Assembly: GCA_028284185.1 (NCBI GenBank)
Contig: JANQSG010000018.1
Coordinates: forward strand, 1 to 53,641
DNA: 53,641 nt
DNA from: Kangiella sp.
GTDB lineage: Bacteria; Pseudomonadota; Gammaproteobacteria; Enterobacterales; Kangiellaceae
Reading direction: 5' to 3'
Shown: positions 1-7,473 of the stretch, piece after piece
Layout: the number at the start of each line of letters is the position of its first letter
How positions within the stretch are numbered: the first letter of the stretch is position 1
Notes under the pieces: generated by a model
Databases searched by the model: none
What the model saw: only the letters and a program-made list of their open reading frames with translations
Told to the model about the DNA's origin: nothing
Position numbers and translations under genes: made by a program

Positions 1-279
1 CTGTGAAATATTGTGCTGGTAGCACGCCATATCCCGAGACGGATTGGTTGCCAAGATAGCATGCCATTCGATCGGATAGCCTTGTACTTCAGCATTTTCC
101 AATAAAGGGGACAGTTCGCCGGTAGACAGAAAATTAAGCCATGGCTCATAGCTGGGGACAGTACTCACATCCACATCTTCATCAAAATAGCTTTTCTGGT
201 ATTCAACCACCCTGCCCTGTACGTGCTCGCACCAAGCCTCGTCAGTTATTAACAACCTACTCTCAATATCAATGGTCAT
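1..279 (-). CDS. Partial unknown cassette protein, runs off the left edge
   Basis: An open frame begins at the ATG complementary to 277-279 and stays open to base 1 (93 codons, no stop), so the gene is truncated by the window edge. The product starts MTIDIESRLLITDEAW and is acidic, with no signal peptide or membrane segment. I recognise no family. It lies directly downstream (cassette orientation) of an attC site, so it is the leftmost visible integron cassette. The upstream sequence in this frame is open back to about base 370 but has no other start codon, and the ribosome binding site is weak. Confidence 0.55.
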   Translation of the reverse strand, partial: MTIDIESRLLITDEAWCEHVQGRVVEYQKSYFDEDVDVSTVPSYEPWLNFLSTGELSPLLENAEVQGYPIEWHAILATNPSRDMACYQHNISQ

Positions 280-287
280 GTCTAGCT

Positions 288-404
288 CTAGTCGTTTATC
301 GTCAATTGTTCGTCGATCAAATCTTTTGCAGTGGCTTCGGCCAATTTCACACCCTGATCCTTTTGAGGTTTAATTTTGCATAACACTTTAATAATCGGAT
401 GCAT
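288..404 (-). CDS. Possible 38-residue ORF starting inside attC
   Basis: This short frame starts at an ATG inside the attC site and ends at a TAG nine bases before the ATG of the partial gene at 1-279, in a different frame. Its C-terminal part (VKLAEATAKDLIDEQLTIND) looks protein-like. It could be a short upstream cistron, the 5' part of the next gene separated by a frameshift, or chance. A GTG with a purine-rich leader lies inside it. Confidence 0.25.
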   Translation of the reverse strand: MHPIIKVLCKIKPQKDQGVKLAEATAKDLIDEQLTIND

Positions 405-434
405 TTTAGCGCATAGTTAATTGACTTGTTATGA
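379..434 (-). other. attC recombination site
   Basis: In cassette orientation the R'' box TCATAAC (428-434) and R' box GTTATGC (379-385) bracket 56 bp. It separates the LprI-like cassette from the partial leftmost cassette. Confidence 0.75.
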
Positions 435-437
435 GTA

Positions 438-1178
438 TTATTTCCACTGGCCTTCTTCTTCCAACAATACCTTATTTTGCTTGTTGTCTATTGCTGTTAG
501 TAAACCGGAATTCATGACCCGATATTCAATATCACCATTTTTGAACACATAACCAACCGGCATATCGATGTAAGCTTTTTCATCTAGCTTCATTAATACT
601 TTACCATTAAGAGTAATTTCACTTTTATTTTTTTTGCTTATACCCCTATAAATAACGTCGTCACAAAAAAATAGTCCTAATTCACATTTACCAGTTAAAA
701 TAATGTCGTAATTCTTTGTACTGAGTATTCTATTGTTCTTAGCGCTTTTTATAGGGCAGCCATAAATTTGTATACCATCTTTTATCTCATTCTCTAGAAG
801 TTTTAATCTTTCACCAGACTTAGATGCCATACATGAGGTATAAGCTGACGAGTGTGCAGAACCACACGAGCCGATACAGTGGCTTAAAAAAGCACAATGA
901 CGAGCACTGAATTCCTCCCAGGCTAATTCTCTATCGTCAAATTCTTCAAGAAGCTTTTCCTTATTACAATTATCAGAATCATGGTGTTTTATTTGATCTT
1001 TAAAATACTGTTTTATACGCGCAATGCGTTGTCTGTTATATTCGTCATGGCACATACTTGCAGTTTTCCAGAAGACGTTATCACAATCAGATTTTTTCAT
1101 GTTTGAGCTTAGCCAAGACGGGTCAGCATTAACAATTGGTACTGTAAGTAAATAAAATGTAAGAAGAATAAGTCTCAT
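438..1178 (-). CDS. Secreted LprI-like (DUF1311-type) cysteine-rich protein
   Basis: The 246-residue product has an N-terminal signal peptide (hydrophobic residues about 3-17, cleavage near NADP). The mature N-terminal half resembles the lysozyme-inhibitor LprI/DUF1311 domain: spaced cysteines, a central WEEFSARHC segment, a GSCGSAHS stretch, then a Cys and a Leu/Arg-rich helix. The C-terminal half (about 140-246) is beta-rich and unassigned. The family is periplasmic; in Mycobacterium LprI inhibits lysozyme, but inhibition here is inference. It is a single-gene integron cassette flanked by attC sites. Confidence 0.6.
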   Translation of the reverse strand: MRLILLTFYLLTVPIVNADPSWLSSNMKKSDCDNVFWKTASMCHDEYNRQRIARIKQYFKDQIKHHDSDNCNKEKLLEEFDDRELAWEEFSARHCAFLSHCIGSCGSAHSSAYTSCMASKSGERLKLLENEIKDGIQIYGCPIKSAKNNRILSTKNYDIILTGKCELGLFFCDDVIYRGISKKNKSEITLNGKVLMKLDEKAYIDMPVGYVFKNGDIEYRVMNSGLLTAIDNKQNKVLLEEEGQWK

Positions 1179-1185
1179 ATTTCAC

Positions 1186-1295
1186 TCATAATGTGCTATG
1201 TGGAGCTTTGTTGTGTAGAGGAGTTGGGGGTACATTGGCAAAATCACCCAAAGCGGGGTGTAGCAACAAAAGTCCCTACGATAAGCTTGTTAAAT
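1186..1295 (-). other. attC site, decayed R' box
   Basis: The R'' box ATTTAAC (1289-1295) is intact. The R' box reads ATTATGA instead of GTTATGA (1186-1192), so the G of the G^TT crossover is lost. Internal arms TTTGTTG and CAACAAA pair. Length 110 bp. Confidence 0.55.
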
Positions 1296-1298
1296 AAA

Positions 1299-1745
1299 CT
1301 AATTTCTTACCCACTCATTCTCTACAATTGTATATGCCTGTACGTACATGCTTGATTTAGTATTATACAAATAGATCATTACTTGGTTAACACCATTACT
1401 ATCTTGCAACACTTTATATCCGTTAAAAACGTCACCGGTCGAATTTAGATTCAAGTTAAACGCTTTAGGTATAGATCCAAGAGCTAAATTCTCAGTACCT
1501 CCACCTATATCTACGTAACAACCGTCACCATTTTTGATATAAACCACGCTGTATCTAAGTCCACTAGTTGGACCTCCGGATACAAAAGCAATTTTTTCAC
1601 TGATGCCATCTCCGTTAAGATCGTAAAAGTCTCTTATTTCTTCGATATTGCCGTTACTTTGATCGTCTCTAATTTCATGTAAACAAGTTTGCGAGTATGT
1701 TGGAGCCGATATAAGAAAAACTAATATTAAAACGTACTTTTTCAT
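1299..1745 (-). CDS. Secreted protein with EF-hand-like DLNGDG motif
   Basis: The preferred start is the ATG at 1745 (MKKYVLILVFLISAPTYS); a longer frame reaches 1847 but reads through the attC site. This gives 148 residues with a clear signal peptide. A DLNGDGISEKIAF segment resembles the calcium-binding loops of FG-GAP/dockerin-type repeats, with a beta-rich remainder. No enzyme motif is visible. It is a single-gene integron cassette and its function is unknown. Confidence 0.6.
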   Translation of the reverse strand: MKKYVLILVFLISAPTYSQTCLHEIRDDQSNGNIEEIRDFYDLNGDGISEKIAFVSGGPTSGLRYSVVYIKNGDGCYVDIGGGTENLALGSIPKAFNLNLNSTGDVFNGYKVLQDSNGVNQVMIYLYNTKSSMYVQAYTIVENEWVRN

Positions 1746-1769
1746 TGTATTGGTTCCCTCACAATTTTC

Positions 1770-1845
1770 ACTTAACGCCGCAAGCAAAGGCGAGCGCTTG
1801 TGCGAACCCAATGGCATGAAATGCCACGATTTTGATTTGTTATAC
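1770..1845 (-). other. attC recombination site
   Basis: R'' box GTATAAC (1839-1845) and R' box GTTAAGT (1770-1776), matching GTTRRRY; 76 bp. It overlaps the stop of the DUF1697 gene. Confidence 0.75.
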
Positions 1846-2358
1846 ACTATTTACCAATTCTTTTAACTTAAGCACAGTGTTCAAATTTCTACCAGTGTAA
1901 GAAACACCCAAACAAGATTCAATATTTGAAACCAATTTAGAGCGACCGATACCATTCGGGGCGTGTAAATAAAAAACCTTATCTTTCAATTCATAAGCTT
2001 CATTATTTGAGAGTAAAGATTCAATTTTGGATATGTTCAATTTTGGTTTTCTGGCACAAAAATAAAAATGGACAGTTTTACCCTCATATGATTTATAGGG
2101 ATTAGCTCTAATTACATCTTCGAACCTCTTTTTTTCAAAAGATAATATTTTCGGCTGAAATCCAAATTTTGATTCTACAATCTCTGCCACCCTTTCTGAT
2201 GGGTCTGATTTGGATTTCAAAATCACATTTCCACTCTGTATATATGTCTTTACACTTTCATAGCCTTCACTTTCCAGATGGCTTTTGAGTTCTTTCATCG
2301 GGACGAGGTTATTACCTCCAACATTTATTCCCCGAAATAGCAAAATAAAAGGCTTCAT
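1840..2358 (-). CDS. DUF1697 family protein
   Basis: The ATG at 2358 (MKPFILLFRGINVGG) is chosen over a longer frame that runs into attC. The product has 172 residues and shows DUF1697 hallmarks: the N-terminal LFRGINVGGNN-V-M-L motif, YIQSGNVI near residue 40, and the ending RNLNTVLKL. DUF1697 proteins are small cytosolic proteins of unknown function, common as integron cassettes. The stop codon lies inside the following attC, as in many cassettes here. Confidence 0.85.
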   Translation of the reverse strand: MKPFILLFRGINVGGNNLVPMKELKSHLESEGYESVKTYIQSGNVILKSKSDPSERVAEIVESKFGFQPKILSFEKKRFEDVIRANPYKSYEGKTVHFYFCARKPKLNISKIESLLSNNEAYELKDKVFYLHAPNGIGRSKLVSNIESCLGVSYTGRNLNTVLKLKELVNSV

Positions 2359-2376
2359 GGTTATTCCGTTTTGTAT

Positions 2377-2463
2377 GTATAACGTCTTTGCAAGGAGCAC
2401 GTTGAAAACGCGTCCCACATAGTGAGTGGGACCAACGTAGCAAATTTTGCAAACTTGTTAAAG
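2377..2463 (-). other. attC recombination site
   Basis: R'' box CTTTAAC (2457-2463) and R' box GTTATAC (2377-2383); 87 bp with internal complementary arms (GTCCCAC and GTGGGAC). Confidence 0.75.
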
Positions 2464-2469
2464 ATCACT

Positions 2470-2886
2470 TTATACAAACTTACACATCCCTTTACCTAAA
2501 GGATCTCCAGATCGTTCATAGTAACCATATTTTGTATAAAAGCCTTCTTTCCCTTTCGCTGCAAGAAGGCCAATGGTAGAACCTTTTTTAGCATTTTCGC
2601 TAAGATAAAGTTCAATCTCTTTCATCACCATAGCTCCTAATCCTTTGTTTTGATATTTTGGTTCAACAATAACATCTTGAACATAGAAATACATATGGCC
2701 ATCACCGACTATGCGACCCATACCGATTAAACTATCTTTATCATAAATAGAAACATTAAAAAGAGAGTTATTTAAACTATTCTTCGCTAGCTCAAAATCA
2801 ATTTCATCCCAACCAATTGACTTTCGTAAACGAATAAACTCTTTAACGTCAGGTGACTGATGAACGATTTTATAGCCATGACTCAT
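2470..2886 (-). CDS. GNAT family N-acetyltransferase
   Basis: The 138-residue product has the GNAT fold: strand beta4 VQDVIVEPKYQNKGLG (motif A, with the Q/R-x-x-G-x-G acetyl-CoA pyrophosphate loop as QNKGLGA) followed by an amphipathic helix, then GLLAAKGKEGFYTKYGY (motif B). It transfers an acetyl group from acetyl-CoA to an unknown amine. The size matches small YjdJ/PhnO-type members. GNAT genes are frequent integron cassettes. Confidence 0.85.
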   Translation of the reverse strand: MSHGYKIVHQSPDVKEFIRLRKSIGWDEIDFELAKNSLNNSLFNVSIYDKDSLIGMGRIVGDGHMYFYVQDVIVEPKYQNKGLGAMVMKEIELYLSENAKKGSTIGLLAAKGKEGFYTKYGYYERSGDPLGKGMCKFV

Positions 2887-2896
2887 TTACTTGCCT

Positions 2897-2972
2897 CTCT
2901 AACGCCTTGCACCAAGCTGGCGAAGTGGTTTGACAGTCCAAGGTAGCAGCATTGTACTGCAACTTGTTATAT
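2897..2972 (-). other. attC recombination site
   Basis: R'' box ATATAAC (2966-2972) and R' box GTTAGAG (2897-2903); 76 bp. The stop codon of the next gene is inside R''. Confidence 0.75.
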
Positions 2973-3395
2973 GCTTAACCACTCTTTGTTTTGTGAGAAC
3001 TTCGAATACCAAACCAAAAACACTGAAACTAAAATTGGCATTGCCACAATACCAACAAGTTCACTCGACGAAAAACTAATGCCTAAATTTAGTGAATGCG
3101 CAACTGCCACTAAAGTACCTAATAAGGAAGCAATGAAAAGATAAAAAGACGTCGTGCTTTTTAGGAGAAGAAATATACAGCCTATTGCACCACCAAATAC
3201 GGACAGTGCAAACCCCAGCGTTGCCCATAATGGCCGGCCTTGTATGATTGCCTGCTCAGTTTCTCGGTAAGATGAAACCATATCTGGATTCATTTGCATT
3301 ATAAAGTTTAAGCAACCCATCAGATTCCATACAAGCATAAAGATTGACACCAACCAAAAAGACCAATGGATTTTTCTTTCAACTTTTTGATTCAT
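2967..3395 (-). CDS. Four-TM integral membrane protein
   Basis: The 142-residue product has four predicted membrane helices (about residues 12-32, 57-78, 83-102 and 110-130) and a conserved-looking first-loop segment YRETEQAIIQGRPLWATLGFALSVFGG. Similar cassette proteins exist, but I know of no function. The start is supported by the strong AAGGAG upstream of the ATG. It is a single-gene integron cassette. Confidence 0.65.
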   Translation of the reverse strand: MNQKVERKIHWSFWLVSIFMLVWNLMGCLNFIMQMNPDMVSSYRETEQAIIQGRPLWATLGFALSVFGGAIGCIFLLLKSTTSFYLFIASLLGTLVAVAHSLNLGISFSSSELVGIVAMPILVSVFLVWYSKFSQNKEWLSI

Positions 3396-3414
3396 TCCAT
3401 CTCCTTGCTAAAAT

Positions 3415-4641
3415 TCACATAACGCCTCTATCAGCTAACGCATTATCGGTCAGTGACGTTACACCACCCGATTCCTCAATAATATCAACTAATTTCATGA
3501 CAAAGTTAAGATAGCCATTCCAACCTTTTGCATTAGTCATGACAGCAATGGAAAACTCTTTATCGGGAATTAGAATTAAAATAGATGCAGCGCCTGCTTG
3601 CCTACCTGTATGCCCTATCATGCCAGGTTCATATTTTGACCAAAGCATGATGCCGTAGCCATATCTGGTTTTATTTGGCATTGCATCTCGCCAGCTTTTT
3701 TTACTAGTGGTATCAATTTCATCAACCGCTACAGGAGAAACCATCAGTTCTCTGACCTTTTGGGATACCAAACCTTGATTAAATGTAAGGGCAAATCTCA
3801 CGAGGTCACTTGCGGTAGAAAGATAACCACCTGCAGGTAAGTTTTCGCTGACATCCCTCGAATCAGCGCGACGAATTGTTCCATCTCGATAGAGTCGATA
3901 TCCAGAAGTTCTATTCGGAATAATTGCCCAAGCATCATCGGCAAGAGTATTTTTCATATTAGATTTTTTAAAGATTGAATCTTCGATTAAAGTTTGAAAT
4001 TTCTGACCGGATGCCCCCTCCATCACACAAGCCAATATTCGATAACCAAAAGACGTATACGACCAATCTGTGCCCGGTTCAAATATAAGTGGGTCATCTT
4101 TAAAAATATTAAGGGGGGCGGTTACCTCTTCGTACCTGGTATGTTGACTCAACTCTTCCTGGAGTTGTTTAAACTTGAGTATCTCTACTTGTTTTGGATC
4201 ATTATTATTTTTGATCAGTTCCTGGAAGTCCAAATATCCTCTAATACCGGCTGTATGGGTTAATAATTGTCTTGTTGTAAGCTTCCATTTTTTTTGGGGA
4301 AATGCAGGGCAATATGTTTGAACTGGCTTGTCCAGATCGAGTTTATCAGCTTCAACTAACGTCATAGCCGATGTGGCTGAAAACCATTTTGCTATTGAGG
4401 CTGTTCTGTATTTAGTTTCTAGTTTGGCTAATACCTTATTTTCTAGATCACTAAATCCATATGCGTTTTCGTATAGAATCTGATCTTTATAACCTATCGC
4501 TATTTGTAGTGAAGGAGTGCCACTATTTTTTATTTCTTCTTCAGCTAGGGAGTCAATTTTCTTAAAAATATATCCGTTTTCTAACGCAAACGAATTATTC
4601 AACCATAAAATTGTTACCAAAAATAATAATGTGATTCTCAT
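3415..4641 (-). CDS. Serine hydrolase of the beta-lactamase (AmpC-like, PF00144) family
   Basis: The 408-residue product has a signal peptide (residues 1-19). Catalytic motifs are in order: S82-I-A-K85 (SxxK nucleophile), Y195-T-S197 (YxN-like, with Ser for Asn) and H344-T-G346 (HTG, replacing KTG). This arrangement fits the wider serine beta-lactamase/esterase/D-Ala-peptidase superfamily rather than a true cephalosporinase, so antibiotic hydrolysis is uncertain. The last ~17 codons run through the degenerate attC, so the C-terminal residues are encoded by recombination-site DNA. AAGGAAAACT precedes the ATG. Confidence 0.85.
   Translation of the reverse strand: MRITLLFLVTILWLNNSFALENGYIFKKIDSLAEEEIKNSGTPSLQIAIGYKDQILYENAYGFSDLENKVLAKLETKYRTASIAKWFSATSAMTLVEADKLDLDKPVQTYCPAFPQKKWKLTTRQLLTHTAGIRGYLDFQELIKNNNDPKQVEILKFKQLQEELSQHTRYEEVTAPLNIFKDDPLIFEPGTDWSYTSFGYRILACVMEGASGQKFQTLIEDSIFKKSNMKNTLADDAWAIIPNRTSGYRLYRDGTIRRADSRDVSENLPAGGYLSTASDLVRFALTFNQGLVSQKVRELMVSPVAVDEIDTTSKKSWRDAMPNKTRYGYGIMLWSKYEPGMIGHTGRQAGAASILILIPDKEFSIAVMTNAKGWNGYLNFVMKLVDIIEESGGVTSLTDNALADRGVM
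3417..3464 (-). other. Short degenerate attC inside the serine hydrolase 3' end
   Basis: The R' box GTTATGT (3417-3423) is intact. The best R'' candidate, GTGTAAC (3458-3464), lies inside the coding frame. Only 48 bp, shorter than its neighbours. Confidence 0.45.
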
Positions 4642-4656
4642 AGTTTTCCTTTAGTT

Positions 4657-4728
4657 ATTTAACGCCCAAAACAACGGCACACATTAGCGTGTCCAACCCA
4701 TAGGGCGATGCTGCTTTTTTTGTTATAA
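4657..4728 (-). other. attC recombination site
   Basis: R'' box TTATAAC (4722-4728) and R' box GTTAAAT (4657-4663); 72 bp. Confidence 0.75.
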
Positions 4729-5355
4729 GCCAATACATGCTAGTGCAGATTGGGTTGATTGAAAATTTATAATGCTTGGATTATGGCTAAATTTACTGCC
4801 TACCAAAACAAATTTATACCCAAGTTGGCTAGATGCTTCTTTATCCCATGTGCCATCACCAAAGTATGTGCAAGGACATTGATTATTTGCGACTATTTCA
4901 GAAGCCCTCTTCATTATTTCAATTCTTGAATGATGGTCATTTGAAGATACTAGCGGAATAGAAGAAAAGTTAATACCTGCTGATTCAAGCTTCAAGATAG
5001 CACTCTCTCGCCAACCGCCCGTAGCTAGAGATACAACAACGTTATTCTTTGATTCAAGTAGTTTTAAGAAAGCGGATGCTCCCAAGACTTCTTTGACTGG
5101 TTGGTGTGCCAATGATGCTTTGAGCTTTTTGAGAAAGAGCTGTTTCACTTTAATTTTAATTTCTTCTTTATTTGGGCAGCCATCAGAGAGCAAAACTTCA
5201 TTGAGTATTCCTGAATCAGTTACATGCTGATATTTAGACCAGTCAGAGTTTATAGATAATCCAGTGATATCTTTGACGGCTTCAATGAAACATTGCGAAT
5301 CTATTTCATAAGACTCAACCAGGGTTCCATCTATATCGAACATCACATGATGCAA
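4723..5355 (-). CDS. HAD-superfamily phosphatase
   Basis: The 210-residue product carries HAD motif I FDIDGTLVES (nucleophile Asp and acid/base Asp), a motif II Thr in VVVSLATGG, a motif III Lys near IEIMKRA, and motif IV YFGDGTWDKEA. A helical cap lies between motifs I and II, as in phosphoglycolate-phosphatase-like enzymes. The start is TTG, spaced about 7 bases from a strong AAGGAGAG; an ATG four codons later is the alternative. The substrate is unknown. It is an integron cassette. Confidence 0.85.
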   Translation of the reverse strand: MHHVMFDIDGTLVESYEIDSQCFIEAVKDITGLSINSDWSKYQHVTDSGILNEVLLSDGCPNKEEIKIKVKQLFLKKLKASLAHQPVKEVLGASAFLKLLESKNNVVVSLATGGWRESAILKLESAGINFSSIPLVSSNDHHSRIEIMKRASEIVANNQCPCTYFGDGTWDKEASSQLGYKFVLVGSKFSHNPSIINFQSTQSALACIGL

Positions 5356-5373
5356 ATCAGAACTCTCCTTGGC

Positions 5374-5420
5374 TTATAACACCGCCAGTAGGGGCAGACA
5401 AAGCGCGTATATGGTTATTT
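5374..5420 (-). other. Short degenerate attC
   Basis: R' box GTTATAA (5374-5380) and R'' box AAATAAC (5414-5420); only 47 bp, with weakened internal arms. Confidence 0.5.
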
Positions 5421-6302
5421 TTTTGGCCTGAGTTTCTCTATAAATTGCGCATCTACCCAGTATATATCAACATTAGGAAGTGCATCGCCAACGCCAGGAC
5501 TTATCATTCTATTAAAAAAGAAATATTTTCCGTCTGGCGTTACATATCCCGCTGCATCCCAAGCGCCTGTATTAATTTTATCCCCTAAATTAATGGCCTG
5601 ACCCCACGAGCCATCTTGCTGTCGATAACTGATATAAAGGTCAGAATCGCCATGCCCGTCATCTCTAATCGCATCCCAAATTAAATAGGATTCATCGGGA
5701 GCGATAAAAGGGTGATTCAGTTGTGTTCCTGTATTAATTTCTTTGCTTAATGGTTTGGGTTGTTCATATTTCCCATCGACAAGTCGTGAGTAACGAATAG
5801 GAAAGTCCTTATTCGATTTATCCCATGTATCAAAAAAATAAGTGCCACTGGAGGACGATGTGAGACGCATGATACGGATGTCTGTAAACGGTAAGTCCAA
5901 GTTCTTCCGCTCTGACCAGCCGTTATTAGTGCGCTCCAAATAACGCCTGCCTAAATGCATCGTCTTGCCATCGGGAGAGAATGCGGGCTGTCCCAATCTT
6001 GGAGACATAATCGCTCCATACCATCGATTATTTTTTCTTTTATAAGCAACAAACTCTTGTTTTCTATTGTCTCCAACGCCCTTGATGAAGTAAAACTCGT
6101 TCATGTCTGGAGTGAAGACGCCGCTATATTCATAGCCCTCTGTCGAAATCACACCGGGAGCGAAAGCTTTTGGAATTAAACCCGGAGGTTTTTGCCCTAA
6201 GTAGGCGCCTTCAAGCACTGGAAATTTATCTTGGCTAAAACCTTTATTGCTCATAGCCATAGTAGAAAGAATTAGAATAATTGACGTACAAATATGTTTC
6301 AT
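5415..6302 (-). CDS. Secreted PD40/WD40-like beta-propeller protein
   Basis: The 295-residue product has a signal peptide (about residues 1-23). Several PD40-type blades are visible as F-x-P-D repeats: GVFTPDMNEFYFIK, PAFSPDGKTMHLG, PFIAPDESYLIWD and GYVTPDGKYFFFNR. This is the TolB-like propeller arrangement of periplasmic proteins. No catalytic motif is visible; a binding or scaffolding role is inferred. AGAGGAAATT precedes the ATG. Only a 20-bp remnant separates it from the upstream cassette gene, so the two may now move as one cassette. Confidence 0.8.
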   Translation of the reverse strand: MKHICTSIILILSTMAMSNKGFSQDKFPVLEGAYLGQKPPGLIPKAFAPGVISTEGYEYSGVFTPDMNEFYFIKGVGDNRKQEFVAYKRKNNRWYGAIMSPRLGQPAFSPDGKTMHLGRRYLERTNNGWSERKNLDLPFTDIRIMRLTSSSSGTYFFDTWDKSNKDFPIRYSRLVDGKYEQPKPLSKEINTGTQLNHPFIAPDESYLIWDAIRDDGHGDSDLYISYRQQDGSWGQAINLGDKINTGAWDAAGYVTPDGKYFFFNRMISPGVGDALPNVDIYWVDAQFIEKLRPKK

Positions 6303-6319
6303 AATTTCCTCTGTGTAAA

Positions 6320-6339
6320 ATTTAACATGCTTGTTATGT
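6320..6339 (-). other. Collapsed attC remnant (20 bp)
   Basis: R'' box ACATAAC (6333-6339) and R' box GTTAAAT (6320-6326) remain, separated by only 6 bases. The L boxes and central hairpin of a normal attC are gone. Confidence 0.6.
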
Positions 6340-6341
6340 GA

Positions 6342-6749
6342 TTATCGCTGTATGCAATATCGATTGTTAACAGGATACATGGTTTTTAATACCATTGTAC
6401 CTACCCCTTTGCCCCTAACGAAGTTTGCCTGATAACAATTAGTAGGCTCCCCATTTGACAAATAACCTACTATTTCACGATTATTCTCTCCCTTTTTATA
6501 GCAATTGTTAGGATACTTGGCATCTGGGTTCTCAATTGCATCACTGCATGTTTTTACTAAATCTTGACAATAATAGGGTACAAATTGTTCTGGCCCATTT
6601 CCAGGATTCTTGCAATGCTTTTTTTGGATATGTCGAATTGCATTTTTATCATTGCACTCTACATGTAGTACTGCATCTGTAGGACAACTGGCAGCGAACA
6701 GTTCGGTACTAATAATCAATGTGAATAACACTGTGAGTTTCTTCCTCAT
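6342..6749 (-). CDS. Small secreted cysteine-containing protein, unknown
   Basis: The start is set at the ATG at 6749 (MRKKLTVLFTLIISTELFAAS), preceded by GGAGAAGACGAA; a longer frame to 6833 reads through attC. The product is 135 residues with a signal peptide and about eight Cys in the mature part, suggesting disulfides in the periplasm or outside. I recognise no family. It is an integron cassette whose own attC has collapsed. Confidence 0.6.
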   Translation of the reverse strand: MRKKLTVLFTLIISTELFAASCPTDAVLHVECNDKNAIRHIQKKHCKNPGNGPEQFVPYYCQDLVKTCSDAIENPDAKYPNNCYKKGENNREIVGYLSNGEPTNCYQANFVRGKGVGTMVLKTMYPVNNRYCIQR

Positions 6750-6775
6750 TTCGTCTTCTCCTTTTAACGTGTAGT

Positions 6776-6865
6776 ACATAACGCCGCCGTAAACGGCGAG
6801 CCACGTAGTGGCGAGTCCAGTGGAGCGCCGCAAGCACGGAACGGTGTTTGACGGCCTTGTTATAC
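6776..6865 (-). other. attC recombination site
   Basis: R'' box GTATAAC (6859-6865) and R' box GTTATGT (6776-6782); 90 bp with strong GC-rich complementary arms (CCACGTAGTGG region). Confidence 0.8.
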
Positions 6866-7354
6866 ATTTCGCACAATCTTTGATGTATTGAAGCCTTCTT
6901 TTGGCTCCGGTTCTACAAAATATTTGGTGACAGCCTCAAACATTTCGGGGGTATCAGTGGCTTCTCTCTCTGGCTGCTCAATACGTCTTTTTCCAATTTG
7001 TTCTAGGCAGATTTCATTGGGAAGATCAAGATACACCAACGTATGAGCAGCACCGATTTCCGAAAATATTTCCCGGAACCAATTTCTCTGGGAAATCGTA
7101 TTAGCGGGAAAATCCATTACGACGTCTGTTCCTGTTGCTAAGATTGATTGCACAAGTTTTTTAACTTGAGGCTTAATTAGATTTGAATATTTAACATAGT
7201 CGTCAAGTGACCTGACCTTATTTGGATATAGCGATTCAAGCCATTCATCCTCTGAAAGCAGCACAGCATTTTTGTCTTGCGCGATTTCGCTAGACTTTGT
7301 AGATTTTCCTGCACCCATCTTTCCGCAGAAAAATATCAATTCTCCTTTGTTCAT
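6860..7354 (-). CDS. P-loop kinase/ATPase (AAA_33-like)
   Basis: The 164-residue product starts with a P-loop, FFCGKMGAGKSTKS (residues 9-20), then DEWL and a VVMDFPANT strand resembling Walker B, and an RRIEQPERE stretch likely forming the Arg-rich lid. This is the layout of small nucleotide/antibiotic/zeta-toxin-like kinases that phosphorylate a small molecule with ATP; the substrate is unknown. Similar P-loop kinases are recurrent integron cassettes. No antitoxin partner is adjacent. Confidence 0.75.
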   Translation of the reverse strand: MNKGELIFFCGKMGAGKSTKSSEIAQDKNAVLLSEDEWLESLYPNKVRSLDDYVKYSNLIKPQVKKLVQSILATGTDVVMDFPANTISQRNWFREIFSEIGAAHTLVYLDLPNEICLEQIGKRRIEQPEREATDTPEMFEAVTKYFVEPEPKEGFNTSKIVRNV

Positions 7355-7372
7355 TTTTGATCTCTATAGAAT

Positions 7373-7473
7373 GTATAACGCCGCAATAAGCGACAGAAAA
7401 TGCTTGGCTAAACTTTGCGAGGACCGAGCACAAGCCAAGCATTTTGTGTCCGTTCTTGATTGCTTTGTTAGCC
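7373..7473 (-). other. attC recombination site
   Basis: R'' box GGCTAAC (7467-7473) and R' box GTTATAC (7373-7379); 101 bp with AATGCTTGGC and GCCAAGCATT as long complementary internal arms. Confidence 0.8.

Noticed and set aside
141-383. Plus-strand ORF of 80 codons
   Set aside because: Lies opposite the minus-strand cassette frames and attC; no family-like content or ribosome binding site.
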